Shown here: positions 47,865 to 62,575 of the stretch, piece by piece
Layout: every line of letters begins with the position of its first letter
How positions within the stretch are numbered: position 1 is the first letter of the stretch
Assembly (NCBI GenBank): GCA_023134145.1
Contig: JAGLUW010000019.1
Location: 1-64,000, forward strand
DNA length: 64,000 nucleotides
Source: Sulfuriflexus sp.
Lineage (GTDB): Bacteria; Pseudomonadota; Gammaproteobacteria; AKS1
Reading direction: 5' to 3'
Notes under the pieces: model-generated
Told to the model about the DNA's origin: nothing
The model's input: only the letters and a program-made list of their open reading frames with translations
Databases searched by the model: none
Position numbers and translations under genes: made by a program

Positions 47865-48151
47865 TTTTTGTCTGGCTTATCTTGTTCGATAATTTGGAAG
47901 AAGGTTTCATCTTTCTTGATCATGCCAAGTTCATTGCGTGCACGTTCTTCAATTGCACCTAGACCTTGTTTGAAATCTTTCACTTCAGCTTCTAATGCGG
48001 CATTACGTTCATTAAGACGCGCATTTTCAGCTTGCTGTTGTTCTATTTGTTGCTGAAGCTTTCTAACGTCGACAAGCCCTCCCTCACCAAACCACAGCGT
48101 TAGCTGCAGCGTGATGAATAAAACAAGTAAGCCTGCAAAGAGCAATTTCAT
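47861..48151 (-). CDS. ftsB: cell division protein FtsB
   Basis: A small bitopic division protein that forms a complex with FtsL and FtsQ. It has 96 residues. One transmembrane helix (about 3-20, LLFAGLLVLFITLQLTLWFG) is followed by a coiled coil (about 30-65, rich in Gln, Glu and Asn) and the ARNELGMIKKDETFFQII end typical of FtsB. The eno-ftsB-ispD-ispF order is conserved. Confidence 0.95.
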   Translation of the reverse strand: MKLLFAGLLVLFITLQLTLWFGEGGLVDVRKLQQQIEQQQAENARLNERNAALEAEVKDFKQGLGAIEERARNELGMIKKDETFFQIIEQDKPDKK

Positions 48152-48173
48152 ACTTGCTTGGGAGTTCCTTTCC

Positions 48174-49487
<1,314 letters not shown>

Positions 49488-49522
49488 TTAATAAGTAGTA
49501 AAATCGTTCTTATATATTTAGT

Positions 49523-52002
<2,480 letters not shown>

Positions 52003-52054
52003 TTAATTGGAATTTCCCGTCGTTGTGTGAGCAAAAATTGCATTGCTGGACGGG

Positions 52055-52060
52055 ATTATA
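52055..52060 (-). promoter_or_regulatory. candidate -10 box of pyrG
   Basis: A perfect TATAAT on the minus strand, followed by a GC-rich CCCGTCC, lies about 53 bp before the pyrG ATG. The 17-bp-spaced -35 (TATTTA) is poor. A GC-rich discriminator of this kind is often seen in growth-controlled promoters, which is inference. Confidence 0.4.
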
Positions 52061-52146
52061 TGCTACCAGCCTGCCCCTAAATACTCAATGAGCATAAGCC
52101 ATTCTAGTGATGGTTTTTACAAAATAAATGACAATCTGTTGAATAT

Positions 52147-52164
52147 AGCCAAGCTTACTTGGCT
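52147..52164 (-). other. hairpin over the tilS stop codon
   Basis: AGCCAAG-TAAG-CTTGGCT is a perfect 7-bp stem whose loop contains the tilS TAA. No U-run follows, so it may stabilise the transcript end rather than terminate. Confidence 0.4.
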
Positions 52165-53501
52165 GGTTGCCAATCGAGCTCAAAACCCGACATTTTTCCA
52201 GTGGCCACAAATGGCTCACAAATACACAGCCCAGGGACGGCTGCCAGCTCATTATCAACGTAAAGTAAGGGTGTTCTATTACGCTGCCAAGGGGGAATTC
52301 CAGCCTTTTGGAAGAGCTTTTTCAGGCTTGTGTGGTGACTTTTGCCTTGTGGTCGGCAATTCTCGCCACCATGACGAAATCGCAGCTCTATTTGATTATC
52401 TGAGTGTCCAGCAAGAGAAACTCCTTGCCCCGTCACTGAATACGACAGCAAGGTACCAGCATAATTGGGTAAAACCAGTGCGTGGCCGGGTTGCCAGTCA
52501 AGCCGAAGGCTATTATCGACCTCAGACAACGGCGACATAGCATAAAGCCGATCTCGGTAACGTCGCACCTCAACACCTTGCCATGAAATACAGGGATTAC
52601 GGTCCACTGCAGCATTAAACATATCGCGCTGTAATTGTTCCAACTGGCGTGCCGATGGCAGATTCATCCCCTGCCCGCTCAACCAATGCCGCAACACGTT
52701 ACGTTGCCGTGCTGCTGATAACTCGGCCAAGCCCAGCATTGCTAAACTGCCTGCTGAATCCAATAGGCCTTCACTATCTTGCTCTGCCAATTCAACCAGC
52801 AACTGCTGCGTTTCTGCTTGCTGGGCTGCCACTCTCGATACGGTGGTATCTAATGATGGCCAACGCTTGCGCAATTTAGGCATCACATCATGTCGCAACA
52901 TATTACGGTCAAAGCGACGTTGTTGGTTAGAAGGATCTTCTGTCCATTTTAAATTCTGCTGCTCGGCATAATTCTGTAAATCTGGATAACTTGTATTTAA
53001 TAACGGCCGACACAAATGCCCTTTTCCGAGACTTGTGATTTGAGGCATCGCAGACAATCCTCGTGGACCAGCGCCACGAAGTAATTGTAAAAATAATGTC
53101 TCGGCCTGATCGCGAGCATGTTGCGCGGTTAATAAGATTTCATTCTCAGAAATTAATTCGATGAATGCCGCATAACGCGCATCACGTGCTGCGGCTTCAG
53201 GACTTTCACCTTTCGCGGCTCGTGCATTAACTTTTAAAATTGTTAAGGGGATATTTAAATCGTCACAGATAGTTTGGCAATGTTTTATCCAATCTTGTGA
53301 GTCTGACTGTAAACCATGATCAACATGGACAGCACGTAGATCATCAATATTAAGATCTTCTCTACATACTGACATAGCATGTAAAAGAACATGCGAATCC
53401 ATTCCACCGCTAAATGCTATCCAACAACATGTGGGCTGCACCGATAGGCCAGCACTGCATAAGCGAATCGCATCATGCAGCTGCCGAGGTGTAAAAGACA
53501 T
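52155..53501 (-). CDS. tilS: tRNA(Ile)-lysidine synthase
   Basis: Converts the wobble cytidine of tRNA-Ile(CAU) to lysidine. It has 448 residues. The ATP PP-loop is present as IAFSGGMDSHVLLHA. The N-terminal domain also shows ATAQHARDQAETLFLQLLRG-type residues (TAQHARDQAETL). The C-terminal domain FRHGGENCRPQGKSHHTSLKKLFQ matches TilS. It lies 10 bp downstream of accA, a conserved pair. Confidence 0.96.
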   Translation of the reverse strand: MSFTPRQLHDAIRLCSAGLSVQPTCCWIAFSGGMDSHVLLHAMSVCREDLNIDDLRAVHVDHGLQSDSQDWIKHCQTICDDLNIPLTILKVNARAAKGESPEAAARDARYAAFIELISENEILLTAQHARDQAETLFLQLLRGAGPRGLSAMPQITSLGKGHLCRPLLNTSYPDLQNYAEQQNLKWTEDPSNQQRRFDRNMLRHDVMPKLRKRWPSLDTTVSRVAAQQAETQQLLVELAEQDSEGLLDSAGSLAMLGLAELSAARQRNVLRHWLSGQGMNLPSARQLEQLQRDMFNAAVDRNPCISWQGVEVRRYRDRLYAMSPLSEVDNSLRLDWQPGHALVLPNYAGTLLSYSVTGQGVSLAGHSDNQIELRFRHGGENCRPQGKSHHTSLKKLFQKAGIPPWQRNRTPLLYVDNELAAVPGLCICEPFVATGKMSGFELDWQPAK

Positions 53502-53511
53502 AGTGGAGGTC

Positions 53512-54471
53512 TTACTGTTCCTGATAGTTACCGAAACTCGATAACCGTTCGTAACGTTGTTCTAAAAGGCGATCAATCGGCATGCGTGCAATCCCGTCAA
53601 GCGATTCAACTAAAGAATGCTTCAAAGTACGCGCCATGGTTGCAACATCGCGATGCGCACCACCTAATGGTTCTGGAATAATTGAATCGATCAATTCAAG
53701 TTCTTTCAAACGTTGTGCTGTAATGCCCATTGCTTCGGCTGCATCAGAAGCCTTGTCTGCACTCTTCCAAAGAATGGAAGCACAACCTTCAGGCGAGATA
53801 ACCGAATAAGTACTGTACTGCAACATTTGCACACGATCACCAACACCGATCGCCAATGCTCCACCTGAACCACCTTCACCAATCACTGTACAAATAATCG
53901 GTGTCTTGAGTTCAGACAAAACAAATAGGTTACGTGCAATCGCTTCACTCTGGCCGCGTTCTTCTGCGCCAATACCGGGGTAAGCACCTGGGGTATCAAT
54001 GAAGGTCAATATAGGTAAACGAAAACGCTCGGCCATTTCCATTAAGCGTAATGCTTTACGATAACCTTCAGGTCGTGGCATACCAAAGTTACGACGAATT
54101 TTTTCTTTAGTGTCTCGACCTTTTTGCTGACCAATCACCATCACGGGACGATCATCTAAACGAGCAACACCACCCACGATCGCATGATCATCAGCATAGG
54201 CACGATCACCATGCAACTCTTCAAAGTCTTCAAAGATATGTTCAATATAATCGAGTGTATAAGGACGCTGTGGATGACGAGCAAGTTGAGAAACCTGCCA
54301 CGCATCAAGGCCACTGAAAATCGATTCTGTTAGAGACCGACTCTTGTCTTGTAAGCGACTAATTTCATCACTGATATTAATTTCAGTGTCATCACCCACG
54401 TAACGGAGTTCTTCGATTTTCGCTTCAAGTTCAGCGATAGGCTGTTCAAATTCAAGAAAATTTAGATTCAT
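53512..54471 (-). CDS. accA: acetyl-CoA carboxylase carboxyltransferase subunit alpha
   Basis: With AccD transfers CO2 from biotin to acetyl-CoA to form malonyl-CoA. It has 319 residues. Typical segments: [59 protein letters not shown] (read in parts) and [16 protein letters not shown]. It lies between dnaE and tilS. Confidence 0.98.
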   Translation of the reverse strand: MNLNFLEFEQPIAELEAKIEELRYVGDDTEINISDEISRLQDKSRSLTESIFSGLDAWQVSQLARHPQRPYTLDYIEHIFEDFEELHGDRAYADDHAIVGGVARLDDRPVMVIGQQKGRDTKEKIRRNFGMPRPEGYRKALRLMEMAERFRLPILTFIDTPGAYPGIGAEERGQSEAIARNLFVLSELKTPIICTVIGEGGSGGALAIGVGDRVQMLQYSTYSVISPEGCASILWKSADKASDAAEAMGITAQRLKELELIDSIIPEPLGGAHRDVATMARTLKHSLVESLDGIARMPIDRLLEQRYERLSSFGNYQEQ

Positions 54472-54528
54472 AACTGTAAAATACCGGATATCAGCGCAAA
54501 GGGCAAAATACGCGACTTAAATATAAGC

Positions 54529-57500
54529 TTAATAAAGGAGTTTAACACACTCATCACCCACTAATTTACGTAGGTTGTGCAATAATTCATCAGTTGGGCG
54601 GATTTTCCACTCCTCACCTAGTAGTAAGCGCGTTGAGGCATCCGAACGCTGATAATCAAGGCAAACTGGGCATTGGCCATTTTTATGCGGCGCTAATATT
54701 TGTTCAAGGGAATCCATAAAACCATTACCGGCTTTATCTTCGGGTAATTTAATTAACAGCTGGCGAGCGTAATTTTCTCGAGCTTGATCAATATCGTAAA
54801 TCTGCGTGGCACGCATGCGCAAACCACCGCTGTAATCATCTTCCGTAATAGGTCCCTTGATCACCAGTAAACGATCTTTAGCAATCAAATCTTGGAACTC
54901 GGCATAGACATCGGTAAAGGCTGCCACCTCAAGTCGACCACTACGATCATCCAAGGTCATAAAACCTATTCGCCCACCCGTCTTGGTATTACGCGTTTGC
55001 AAGGCAACCACTAAACCCGCAACTGTTTGTTCTTGCTTGTTCCGTGAAGGCTGCACGTTAGCAAGGCGCGTTGAAATAAAACGCGTCAGTTCTTTTTCAT
55101 ATTGTGCAATCGGGTGGCCGGTTAAATATAAACCGAGTGTTTCTTTTTCTGCTTCGAGGCGTTCTTTCTCCGTCCAATCTTCTTGCTCTTCAACCGTAAT
55201 GGCTTGTGCTTCTTCGGCTGGGCCACCGAACATATCATTTTGACCACGTGCTTGATCTTTTGAATATTGCTCAGCACTTTGTAACGCCAAACTGAGAGAC
55301 GCCATTAAGGTAGCACGGTTTGGACCAAGACCATCCAGCGCACCAGCACGAATCAATGCTTCTAAAACACGACGATTAAGTTTGCGCGCATCAATACGAC
55401 GACAAAAATCAAAGATGTCACTGAACAAACCATTTTCAGTACGTTCTTTAATAACACTTTCTAATGCGCCTTCACCAACGCCTTTAATCGCACCGAGACC
55501 ATAGAAAATATCAGTCTCGCCACTTGACTGGAATTTGTACCCACAAGTATTCACGTTGGGCGGCAATACTTTCAATTTCATGGTGCGACATTCATCAATC
55601 AACATCACAACCTTGTCCGTGTTATCCATATCAGAAGAAAGTACTGCCGACATAAATGCTGCGGGATAATGTGCTTTAAGCCAAGCAGTTTGGTACGAGA
55701 CTAATGCGTAAGCTGCAGAATGTGATTTGTTAAAACCATAACCGGCAAATTTTTCCATCAGGTCAAATAGATCACCTGCTTTCTTTTCATCAAAACCTAA
55801 CTCGTTTGCGCCCGACATAAAGATGCCACGCTGCTTAGCCATCTCTTCGGGTTTTTTCTTACCCATAGCACGACGTAACAAATCAGCACCACCCAGAGAG
55901 TAGTTACCAATAATCTGAGAAATCTGCATTACTTGTTCTTGATAAACAATGACGCCGTAGGTAGGCCCTAATACTTCTTCTAGTTCCACAAAAGGATATT
56001 CTACTTTTGCACCGTGTTTACGATTGATAAAATCATCAACCATACCTGACTCAAGTGGGCCCGGCCGGAACAACGCCACCAAGGCAATAATTTCTTCAAA
56101 GTTATCTGGCTTAAGTTTCTTAATCAGTTCCTTCATGCCACGTGATTCCAACTGGAATACCGCGGTAGTTTCACATCGTTTCAACAGTGCGTATGTTGCT
56201 GGGTCATCTGTTGTTAGTTGTTCTAACACCAAGGCAGGCTCACCTACGCGTTCACGATCCCGATTAATCGTTTTTACTGCCCAATCAATAATCGTTAGTG
56301 TCCGTAGGCCCAAGAAATCAAACTTAACTAAACCAATAGCTTCAACATCATCTTTATCGAGTTGCGAAACAATACTTTCTGAACCTTGCTCACAGTACAG
56401 TGGCAAGAAGTCAGTTAGTGCTGTTGGGGCAATAACAACGCCACCCGCATGTTTACCTGCATTCTTAGTAATACCCTCTAATGACAAAGCCAAATCAATC
56501 AGCTCATGTACATCATCATCTTGTTCATAACGGCGGCGTAGTTCTTCTTCTTGTTCAAGTGCTTTTGTTAAGGTGATACCAATTTCAAATGGAATTAGTT
56601 TTGCGATGGGATCAACAAAACCATAAGGCTGGCCTAATGCGCGACCTGCATCGCGGATCACCGCTTTCGCGGCCATAGTGCCATAAGTGATAATTTGCGA
56701 AACCTTGTCACGGCCATAAGTACGCGCAACATAATCAATGACCTTGTCACGCCCATCCATACAGAAATCGACATCGAAATCTGGCATGGAAACACGTTCA
56801 GGATTAAGGAATCGCTCAAACAGCAATTCATACTTCATCGGATCGAGATCAGTAATAAACAAGGCGTAAGCAACAATAGAACCCGCACCAGAACCACGAC
56901 CGGGCCCGACTGGAACATCATTATTTTTCGCCCATTTAATAAAGTCGGCAACAATCAAAAAATAACCGGGGAAACCCATTTCGATAATGACATCGAGCTC
57001 TACTTTCAAGCGGTCAAAATACTCTTTGCGTTTTTCATCACTGAATTCACCCGCAATAGACCCAAGCTGCACAATGCGTTTTTCTAAACCTTGTTCAGAC
57101 TCTTGAATCAAAAACTGATTTATATCAAGGCCTTCAGGGACAGGAAAATCAGGTAAGAAATAGGTGCCTAATTGAAGCTCAATATTACAACGCTTTGCAA
57201 TAAGCAGACTATTCTCAATCGCTTCTGGAATATCAGAAAACAATTCGCACATTTCTTCAGGACTACGCAGATATTGTTGATCACTATACAAATGTGTTCT
57301 ACGAGAATCATTAAGCGCATGCCCATCATGAATACACACTCGAGCCTCATGTGCATCAAAATCAACTTGTTCAATAAAACGAACATCGTTAGTTGCGACA
57401 ACAGGCAGATTTTTTTCTGCCGCTAATGTCATTGCGGCGTGCAGGTAATTCTCTTCGCTCTCTCGACCAGAGCGTTGAAGTTCAAGATAAAAACGATCCG

Positions 57501-57984
57501 GAAATAATTTATCCCAAGCATCAGCCAATTTAGATGCCTCGACAGTATCACCAGCAAGTAATGCTTGACCGATATCACCACCACGCCCCGCCGAAAGTGC
57601 AATCAATCCATCCGTGCTACCGGTTAGCCATTCCTTTTCAATCATCGGCACACCACGGTGCTGCCCTTCTAAATAGCTACGTGTAATTAGCCGGTTGATG
57701 TTTAAATAACCTTCGTGGTTTTGACACAGCAAGATAATCCGCGATGGCGGGATGCGTTCACTTTCTGGGTGAATCAACATCTCAACACCAATAATTGGTT
57801 TAATACCGGCCGCTAACGCAGCACGATAAAACTTCACCATTGCAAATAAATTAGATTGATCCGTCAGCGCAACCGCAGGCATATTTAAATTAGCCACCGT
57901 CTGCATTAATGGTTTAATACGCACTAAGCCATCTACCAAAGAAAATTCGGTATGCAGATGCAAATGAACGAAATTACTTTGCAT
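54529..57984 (-). CDS. dnaE: DNA polymerase III subunit alpha
   Basis: Catalytic subunit of the replicative polymerase. It has 1151 residues. The PHP domain begins HLHLHTEFSLVDG. The polymerase active-site aspartates are in PDFDVDFCMDGRDKVI, and GPGRGSGAGSIVAYAL precedes them. The thumb/finger region includes GYGFNKSHSAAYALVSYQTAWLKAHYPAAFM (read in parts). An OB fold (about 985-1060, TVAGLVVALQTRNTKTG) and a C-terminal domain follow. It is the DnaE1 type, 12 bp after rnhB. Confidence 0.98.
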   Translation of the reverse strand: MQSNFVHLHLHTEFSLVDGLVRIKPLMQTVANLNMPAVALTDQSNLFAMVKFYRAALAAGIKPIIGVEMLIHPESERIPPSRIILLCQNHEGYLNINRLITRSYLEGQHRGVPMIEKEWLTGSTDGLIALSAGRGGDIGQALLAGDTVEASKLADAWDKLFPDRFYLELQRSGRESEENYLHAAMTLAAEKNLPVVATNDVRFIEQVDFDAHEARVCIHDGHALNDSRRTHLYSDQQYLRSPEEMCELFSDIPEAIENSLLIAKRCNIELQLGTYFLPDFPVPEGLDINQFLIQESEQGLEKRIVQLGSIAGEFSDEKRKEYFDRLKVELDVIIEMGFPGYFLIVADFIKWAKNNDVPVGPGRGSGAGSIVAYALFITDLDPMKYELLFERFLNPERVSMPDFDVDFCMDGRDKVIDYVARTYGRDKVSQIITYGTMAAKAVIRDAGRALGQPYGFVDPIAKLIPFEIGITLTKALEQEEELRRRYEQDDDVHELIDLALSLEGITKNAGKHAGGVVIAPTALTDFLPLYCEQGSESIVSQLDKDDVEAIGLVKFDFLGLRTLTIIDWAVKTINRDRERVGEPALVLEQLTTDDPATYALLKRCETTAVFQLESRGMKELIKKLKPDNFEEIIALVALFRPGPLESGMVDDFINRKHGAKVEYPFVELEEVLGPTYGVIVYQEQVMQISQIIGNYSLGGADLLRRAMGKKKPEEMAKQRGIFMSGANELGFDEKKAGDLFDLMEKFAGYGFNKSHSAAYALVSYQTAWLKAHYPAAFMSAVLSSDMDNTDKVVMLIDECRTMKLKVLPPNVNTCGYKFQSSGETDIFYGLGAIKGVGEGALESVIKERTENGLFSDIFDFCRRIDARKLNRRVLEALIRAGALDGLGPNRATLMASLSLALQSAEQYSKDQARGQNDMFGGPAEEAQAITVEEQEDWTEKERLEAEKETLGLYLTGHPIAQYEKELTRFISTRLANVQPSRNKQEQTVAGLVVALQTRNTKTGGRIGFMTLDDRSGRLEVAAFTDVYAEFQDLIAKDRLLVIKGPITEDDYSGGLRMRATQIYDIDQARENYARQLLIKLPEDKAGNGFMDSLEQILAPHKNGQCPVCLDYQRSDASTRLLLGEEWKIRPTDELLHNLRKLVGDECVKLLY

Positions 57985-57996
57985 TAGTTAGCCATC

Positions 57997-58578
57997 TCAG
58001 CGCTGGTTAATGATTTTCGCGACAGGCCCAAAACTGAGCCGATGTATTGGTGTTATTCCGAGATCTAATAGCGCCTGCATATGTACTTTGGTTGGGTAAC
58101 CTTTGTGCTTAGCAAAGCCATAACCGGGATATTGCACATCCATTTCAAGCATTTCCGAGTCACGTGCAACCTTAGCGATAATTGATGCCGCACTGATACA
58201 GGCAATCTTTTGATCACCCTTAATAATAGCTTCACTGCTGCAACTTAGTTCAGGACAACGATTACCATCAATTTGCGCATGCTGCGGCTGTATAGATAAG
58301 GCTTCAACTGCACGACGCATTGCCAATAAGCTCGCATGAAGAATATTTATATCATCAATTTCTTCTATTTCGGCGCGCCCCAATGCCCAGCACAATGCCT
58401 TTTCACGTATTTCAATATCGAGCTTATTGCGTTTTGTTTCCGACAATTTTTTCGAGTCGGCTAAACCTTCAATCGGCTGCTTAGGATCCAAAATAACGGC
58501 AGCAGCTACAACAGGGCCGGCTAATGGACCGCGCCCAACTTCATCAACGCCCGCAATAAGAAATGATGATTCAGACAT
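57997..58578 (-). CDS. rnhB: ribonuclease HII
   Basis: Removes RNA from RNA-DNA hybrids and single ribonucleotides from DNA. It has 193 residues. Catalytic acidic residues lie in [17 protein letters not shown] (D and E), in LADSKKLSE and in the later DGNRCPEL (D). [19 protein letters not shown] is typical of the C-terminal part. It overlaps lpxB by 8 bp and precedes dnaE. Confidence 0.97.
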   Translation of the reverse strand: MSESSFLIAGVDEVGRGPLAGPVVAAAVILDPKQPIEGLADSKKLSETKRNKLDIEIREKALCWALGRAEIEEIDDINILHASLLAMRRAVEALSIQPQHAQIDGNRCPELSCSSEAIIKGDQKIACISAASIIAKVARDSEMLEMDVQYPGYGFAKHKGYPTKVHMQALLDLGITPIHRLSFGPVAKIINQR

Positions 58579-59725
58579 TTGGAGTACTCTTTTTACTTTT
58601 AATTAAATTAATCACCGCATCAGCCGCTTGCTTATCCGTGTTTTGACGTAAAGTATGGTGAATATCAGTAAAACGACTTGTGATACGGCTCACTTCATCT
58701 GGATCATTTAAATATTGGAGTAACTTCTCGCCCATAACATCCGGCTGAGCTGCGCCTTGCATATATTCAGGTACTAAGGCTTCGCCAGCAAGAAGGTTTG
58801 GCAAGGAGTAATTTTTAACCCGTACCCATGTCTTTAGAATGATGTAGTTCAACCATGACAAACGATAGGCAACCACCATTGGTCGTTTTACCAACATCGC
58901 TTCTAATGTTGCTGTTCCTGATGCCATTAAAATAACATCCGCTGCGCCCATCACTTCACGTGCTTGGCCATCAATAAAAGTTAAAGGTAATTTTTTCACC
59001 AAGTCACCACCAAATTTAATGAATACGTCACGTACAACTTGGTTTGCAAATGGGATAACAAAGTGAATATCTTTGCGTTGTTGATAGCAGTAGTTTGCCG
59101 TCTTCAAAAATGTTTCCGCAAGATGCCTAACTTCACTAACTCGACTACCTGGCAGCATTGCAATAATCGTCGCATTTTCTGGTAAATTTAAATTAACTCG
59201 CGCAGGTGCTTTATCTGTTGCCAAGGGAATTTGATCAGCAAAGGGATGGCCGACAAATTGTACGGGCACATCATGCTCACGATAGAACTCCGCTTCAAAA
59301 GGAAATAAAGCCAATACACAATCAACCGCTCGTGCGATTTTCCGAACGCGATAGCGACGCCACGCCCATACCTGTGGACTCACGTATTGAATTGTTGGAA
59401 TACCCTTCTCGCGAAGTTGTTCTAATAAGGTAAGATTAAAATCAGGTGCGTCGATACCAATAAAGGCATCGGGCGGATTAGCAATAAAATGATCTCGGAG
59501 TTGATTACGGATCGCGCGAAGTTCTCGGTAATTAGCGAGAGCCTCAACAAGACCAATAATGGATAATTTCTCAGAAGGAAATAAGGCTTTGCAGCCTTCA
59601 CGAATCATATTAGGGCCAGCAACACCTTCGGACTGAAGATCTGAAGTTGAATTATTTAGCGCTTTAATCAGACCTGCACCAAGCAAGTCTCCAGATGATT
59701 CCCCCGCAACAAGACCAATACGCAT
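58571..59725 (-). CDS. lpxB: lipid-A-disaccharide synthase
   Basis: Glycosyltransferase that joins lipid X and UDP-2,3-diacylglucosamine. It has 384 residues. Family motifs: [60 protein letters not shown] and [21 protein letters not shown]. It is 3 bp after lpxA. Confidence 0.97.
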   Translation of the reverse strand: MRIGLVAGESSGDLLGAGLIKALNNSTSDLQSEGVAGPNMIREGCKALFPSEKLSIIGLVEALANYRELRAIRNQLRDHFIANPPDAFIGIDAPDFNLTLLEQLREKGIPTIQYVSPQVWAWRRYRVRKIARAVDCVLALFPFEAEFYREHDVPVQFVGHPFADQIPLATDKAPARVNLNLPENATIIAMLPGSRVSEVRHLAETFLKTANYCYQQRKDIHFVIPFANQVVRDVFIKFGGDLVKKLPLTFIDGQAREVMGAADVILMASGTATLEAMLVKRPMVVAYRLSWLNYIILKTWVRVKNYSLPNLLAGEALVPEYMQGAAQPDVMGEKLLQYLNDPDEVSRITSRFTDIHHTLRQNTDKQAADAVINLIKSKKSTPNV

Positions 59726-59728
59726 AAC

Positions 59729-60505
59729 TTACCTTACGATACTTCGTTCAGCATTGCGTATGAACTTAACGAAGTTCTCAACTTCCGCGCACTTCATATC
59801 TTGTTCTTGAAGCTGTTCAACTGCTTCGGTTAATTTCATGCCCGAAGTATAAATATCACGATAAGCATTCTTTAATGCGCGAATTGAATCCGCAGAAATA
59901 CCGCGACGTTTCAGCCCGACACTATTTAGGCCTCGCGCTTCAGCTGGGTTTCCAGTCACAATCATATAAGGTGGTACATCTTTATTAACACCACTGCCCA
60001 TACCACAAAAACTATAAGCACCTACCTTTACAAATTGATGAATTAAAGCGAAACCACCCAAGGTGACGTAATCTTCAATGACAACATGGCCGCCTAATGA
60101 AGCACCATTAGCAAAAATCACCTCGCTACCTACTTGGCAGTCATGCGCAATATGTGAATACGCCATAATAAAATTACTATTAGCAACTCGTGTAATACCA
60201 CCACCGTGTTCTGTACCACGACTCATAGTACAATTTTCACGAATGATATTATCATCGCCAATTTCAAGGCGTGTCGGCTCACCTTTGTAACCCATATCTT
60301 GTGGCTCTTCGCCTAGCGAAGAGAATTGAAATATTTTGTTACGTTTACCAATTTTTGTTGGTCCATTAATAACAACATGTGGACCAATCCATGTCCCTTC
60401 ACCAACTTCAACACCATCACCGATAATTGAAAAAGGACCAACACTCACGCCATCAGCAATACTTGCTGATGAACTAATAAGTGCATGAGGACTTATTAAA
60501 CTCAT
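59729..60505 (-). CDS. lpxA: UDP-N-acetylglucosamine acyltransferase
   Basis: First enzyme of lipid A synthesis. It transfers a 3-hydroxyacyl chain from ACP to UDP-GlcNAc. It has about 258 residues from the ATG at 60505 ([19 protein letters not shown]), which overlaps the fabZ stop as ATGA; the track start at 60523 adds six residues. A left-handed beta-helix made of hexapeptide repeats is followed by the active-site histidine in [13 protein letters not shown]. The C-terminal helical part begins near [11 protein letters not shown]. Confidence 0.97.
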   Translation of the reverse strand: MSLISPHALISSSASIADGVSVGPFSIIGDGVEVGEGTWIGPHVVINGPTKIGKRNKIFQFSSLGEEPQDMGYKGEPTRLEIGDDNIIRENCTMSRGTEHGGGITRVANSNFIMAYSHIAHDCQVGSEVIFANGASLGGHVVIEDYVTLGGFALIHQFVKVGAYSFCGMGSGVNKDVPPYMIVTGNPAEARGLNSVGLKRRGISADSIRALKNAYRDIYTSGMKLTEAVEQLQEQDMKCAEVENFVKFIRNAERSIVR

Positions 60506-60945
60506 ATATCTCTTTGCGCACACATAATTTCAGCCGTTGTAACAAGCTTACCGTCAACTTTTGCTTCGGCATTGAATTTCCAAATACCGCGCTTTTCTTT
60601 TATTAACTCAACATGTAGTTGCATTTGATCGCCTGGTTTAACTGGCGCTTTAAATCGCGCTTTATCAACACCAACGAAATAATAAAGCGAATCACCATCG
60701 GGCAATGATTCGGTCGTAATATAAGAAAAGATGCCCGTCGCTTGCGCCATGGCTTCAAGTATCAAAACACCCGGCATAACAGGATGATGTTCAAAGTGAC
60801 CAACGAAATAAGGCTCGTTGTAACTAACATTTTTAAGTGCTGTTAGAAACTCACCCGGCGTATAATCCAATACACGATCAATCAATAGAAACGGGTACCG
60901 ATGTGGTAAATGTTTCATTACCTCATGAATATCAAGGGTCGGCAT
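60502..60945 (-). CDS. fabZ: 3-hydroxyacyl-ACP dehydratase FabZ
   Basis: Hot-dog fold dehydratase of the fatty acid cycle, 147 residues. The N-terminal part is [14 protein letters not shown]. The catalytic histidine is in [23 protein letters not shown] (read in parts), with the glutamate in LILEAMAQ. Its location between lpxD and lpxA links fatty acid and lipid A synthesis, since both pathways use 3-hydroxyacyl-ACP. Confidence 0.98.
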   Translation of the reverse strand: MPTLDIHEVMKHLPHRYPFLLIDRVLDYTPGEFLTALKNVSYNEPYFVGHFEHHPVMPGVLILEAMAQATGIFSYITTESLPDGDSLYYFVGVDKARFKAPVKPGDQMQLHVELIKEKRGIWKFNAEAKVDGKLVTTAEIMCAQRDI

Positions 60946-60976
60946 ACTTTTAAAACCTCTATAAAATACTACGTGA

Positions 60977-61993
60977 TTATTTATTGTCGAATTTCTTTTC
61001 GATTCGCTTCAATCTCTTCGCCATGTCATCAAGCTGACGGAAGCGAACAAAATTTCGTTGCCATTTTGCATTTTCTTGCAAAGGCGTCCCCGATGAATAA
61101 GCACCAGACTGACTAATGGATTGTGTCACAAGCGATGTCGCGGTAATGTGAACATTGTCTGCTATTTCAAGTTGTCCAGTAATGCCAACGCCACCAGCAA
61201 TCGTACAATAACGACCAATTACCGTACTACCTGCAATACCCACGCAACCGGCAATGGCTGTATGGTCACCAATGATAACGTTGTGCGCAATTTGAATCTG
61301 GTTATCCAGCTTCACGCCATTACCAATAACCGTATCATCTAAGGCACCACGATCAATTGTCGTATTAGCACCAACCTCAACATCATCACCAATAACAACT
61401 TTTCCAAGTTGTGGGATTCTTACCCAACGCCCTTGGTCATTGGCAAAACCAAAACCATCACTACCTATAACGGCACCCGAGTGTATCAAGGCATCGTTAC
61501 CAATAATGGTTTTATCATTTAGAGTTACATTGGCATGCAATAGAGAATTCTCACCAACAACACAGTCTTTACCGATCGTGCATGAAGCGCCAATCATGAC
61601 ACCTGATTTAATTTCAGCTCCAGCTGCAACAACACTTTGAGCACCAACATACGCACTAGGATCTATACTTGCGGTAGGATCGACACTGGCATCTTTGTGT
61701 ATACCAGATAGTTTTTCAGGAAGATTTAGTTTTTCAGCAATTAAGGCAAAAGCTAATTGTGGATTTTCGACAACGATACTATTTGTTGGAGATAAATCGA
61801 CATGCTGAGTTGAGAGTATAACTGCACCCGCATTGGTATCAACAAGTGCTTGATTATGCTTACCGCTAGCGTAAAAACTTATTTGCGAGTGCTCAGCTGA
61901 AATAAGCGAAGCCACATTATCGATAACACAGGCCTCATCACCTTCAACTTTGCCGCCGACATGCTCAGCTAGTTCTGCAAGTGTATGTGACAC
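60977..61993 (-). CDS. lpxD: UDP-3-O-(3-hydroxyacyl)glucosamine N-acyltransferase
   Basis: Third enzyme of lipid A synthesis, 338 residues. An N-terminal uridine-binding domain (about 1-100, with [13 protein letters not shown]) is followed by a hexapeptide-repeat beta-helix with the active-site histidine region [26 protein letters not shown] (read in parts). A C-terminal helix ends [15 protein letters not shown]. It follows skp by 20 bp. Confidence 0.97.
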   Translation of the reverse strand: MSHTLAELAEHVGGKVEGDEACVIDNVASLISAEHSQISFYASGKHNQALVDTNAGAVILSTQHVDLSPTNSIVVENPQLAFALIAEKLNLPEKLSGIHKDASVDPTASIDPSAYVGAQSVVAAGAEIKSGVMIGASCTIGKDCVVGENSLLHANVTLNDKTIIGNDALIHSGAVIGSDGFGFANDQGRWVRIPQLGKVVIGDDVEVGANTTIDRGALDDTVIGNGVKLDNQIQIAHNVIIGDHTAIAGCVGIAGSTVIGRYCTIAGGVGITGQLEIADNVHITATSLVTQSISQSGAYSSGTPLQENAKWQRNFVRFRQLDDMAKRLKRIEKKFDNK

Positions 61994-62013
61994 CGTAGTT
62001 TATCCTGTGGTAA

Positions 62014-62532
62014 TTATTTTCCAGCTTTGGCTTCTGCTTGCAGTCGCTTAAGAATTTTCTTAGTTAAATCAACTTTTGGATCTGCGTAGGCAATACCTTC
62101 ATAAAGAATCAAATCAAATTTTTCTTCTTTACCGATCTTAGTGATCGCTTCATTAACAAAACGTAATAATTTACCGCGTTCTTCATTACTACGGAAAGTT
62201 CGGTCTTCGCGTAATTCATCATAGCCACGACGTAATTCACGTTTACGGCCTACAATGTCACGTTCTAATTTACGACGCTCGCCTTCGGCCATTACCGCAC
62301 CATCACGAACAAGTTTGTCTTCAAGACCCTTGATCGACTTCTGTTCCTTCATTAATTTGCCATCACGTGTGGCAAATTCTTGCTCAAGACGCTTCAATGC
62401 CAACTTTGATTGAGGTGCTTCTTCCAGCAAACGATTAGGGTTAACGACGCCAATACGTAGCTCTTGCGCGGCCGCAAATGAAGGTAACATCGCTAACATG
62501 GCGACGCATATAACTTTTTTCAATGTATTCAA
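62014..62532 (-). CDS. skp: periplasmic chaperone Skp/OmpH
   Basis: Periplasmic chaperone that holds unfolded outer-membrane proteins for BamA. It has about 172 residues from the TTG at 62532. That start gives a clean signal peptide, MNTLKKVICVAMLAMLPSFAAAQ, and has CGGAG seven bases upstream. The track start at 62649 would overlap bamA by 74 bp; the ATG at 62574 is the other option but puts 14 polar residues before the signal peptide. The mature part is a coiled-coil-rich, basic OmpH domain (LRIGVVNPNRLLEEAPQ to KKILKRLQAEAKAGK). Confidence 0.93.
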   Translation of the reverse strand: MNTLKKVICVAMLAMLPSFAAAQELRIGVVNPNRLLEEAPQSKLALKRLEQEFATRDGKLMKEQKSIKGLEDKLVRDGAVMAEGERRKLERDIVGRKRELRRGYDELREDRTFRSNEERGKLLRFVNEAITKIGKEEKFDLILYEGIAYADPKVDLTKKILKRLQAEAKAGK

Positions 62533-62575
62533 TGCTCTACTCCGGCATCTATGTGTATTTTCAGAGTCTATCATA

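Noticed and set aside
52043-52540. 165-residue plus-strand ORF over the pyrG-tilS junction
   Set aside because: Most of it is antisense to tilS, which has an intact PP-loop and full length; no recognisable domain or ribosome-binding site.
56024-56530. 168-residue plus-strand ORF inside dnaE
   Set aside because: Serine-rich shadow frame of a highly conserved gene; no independent evidence.
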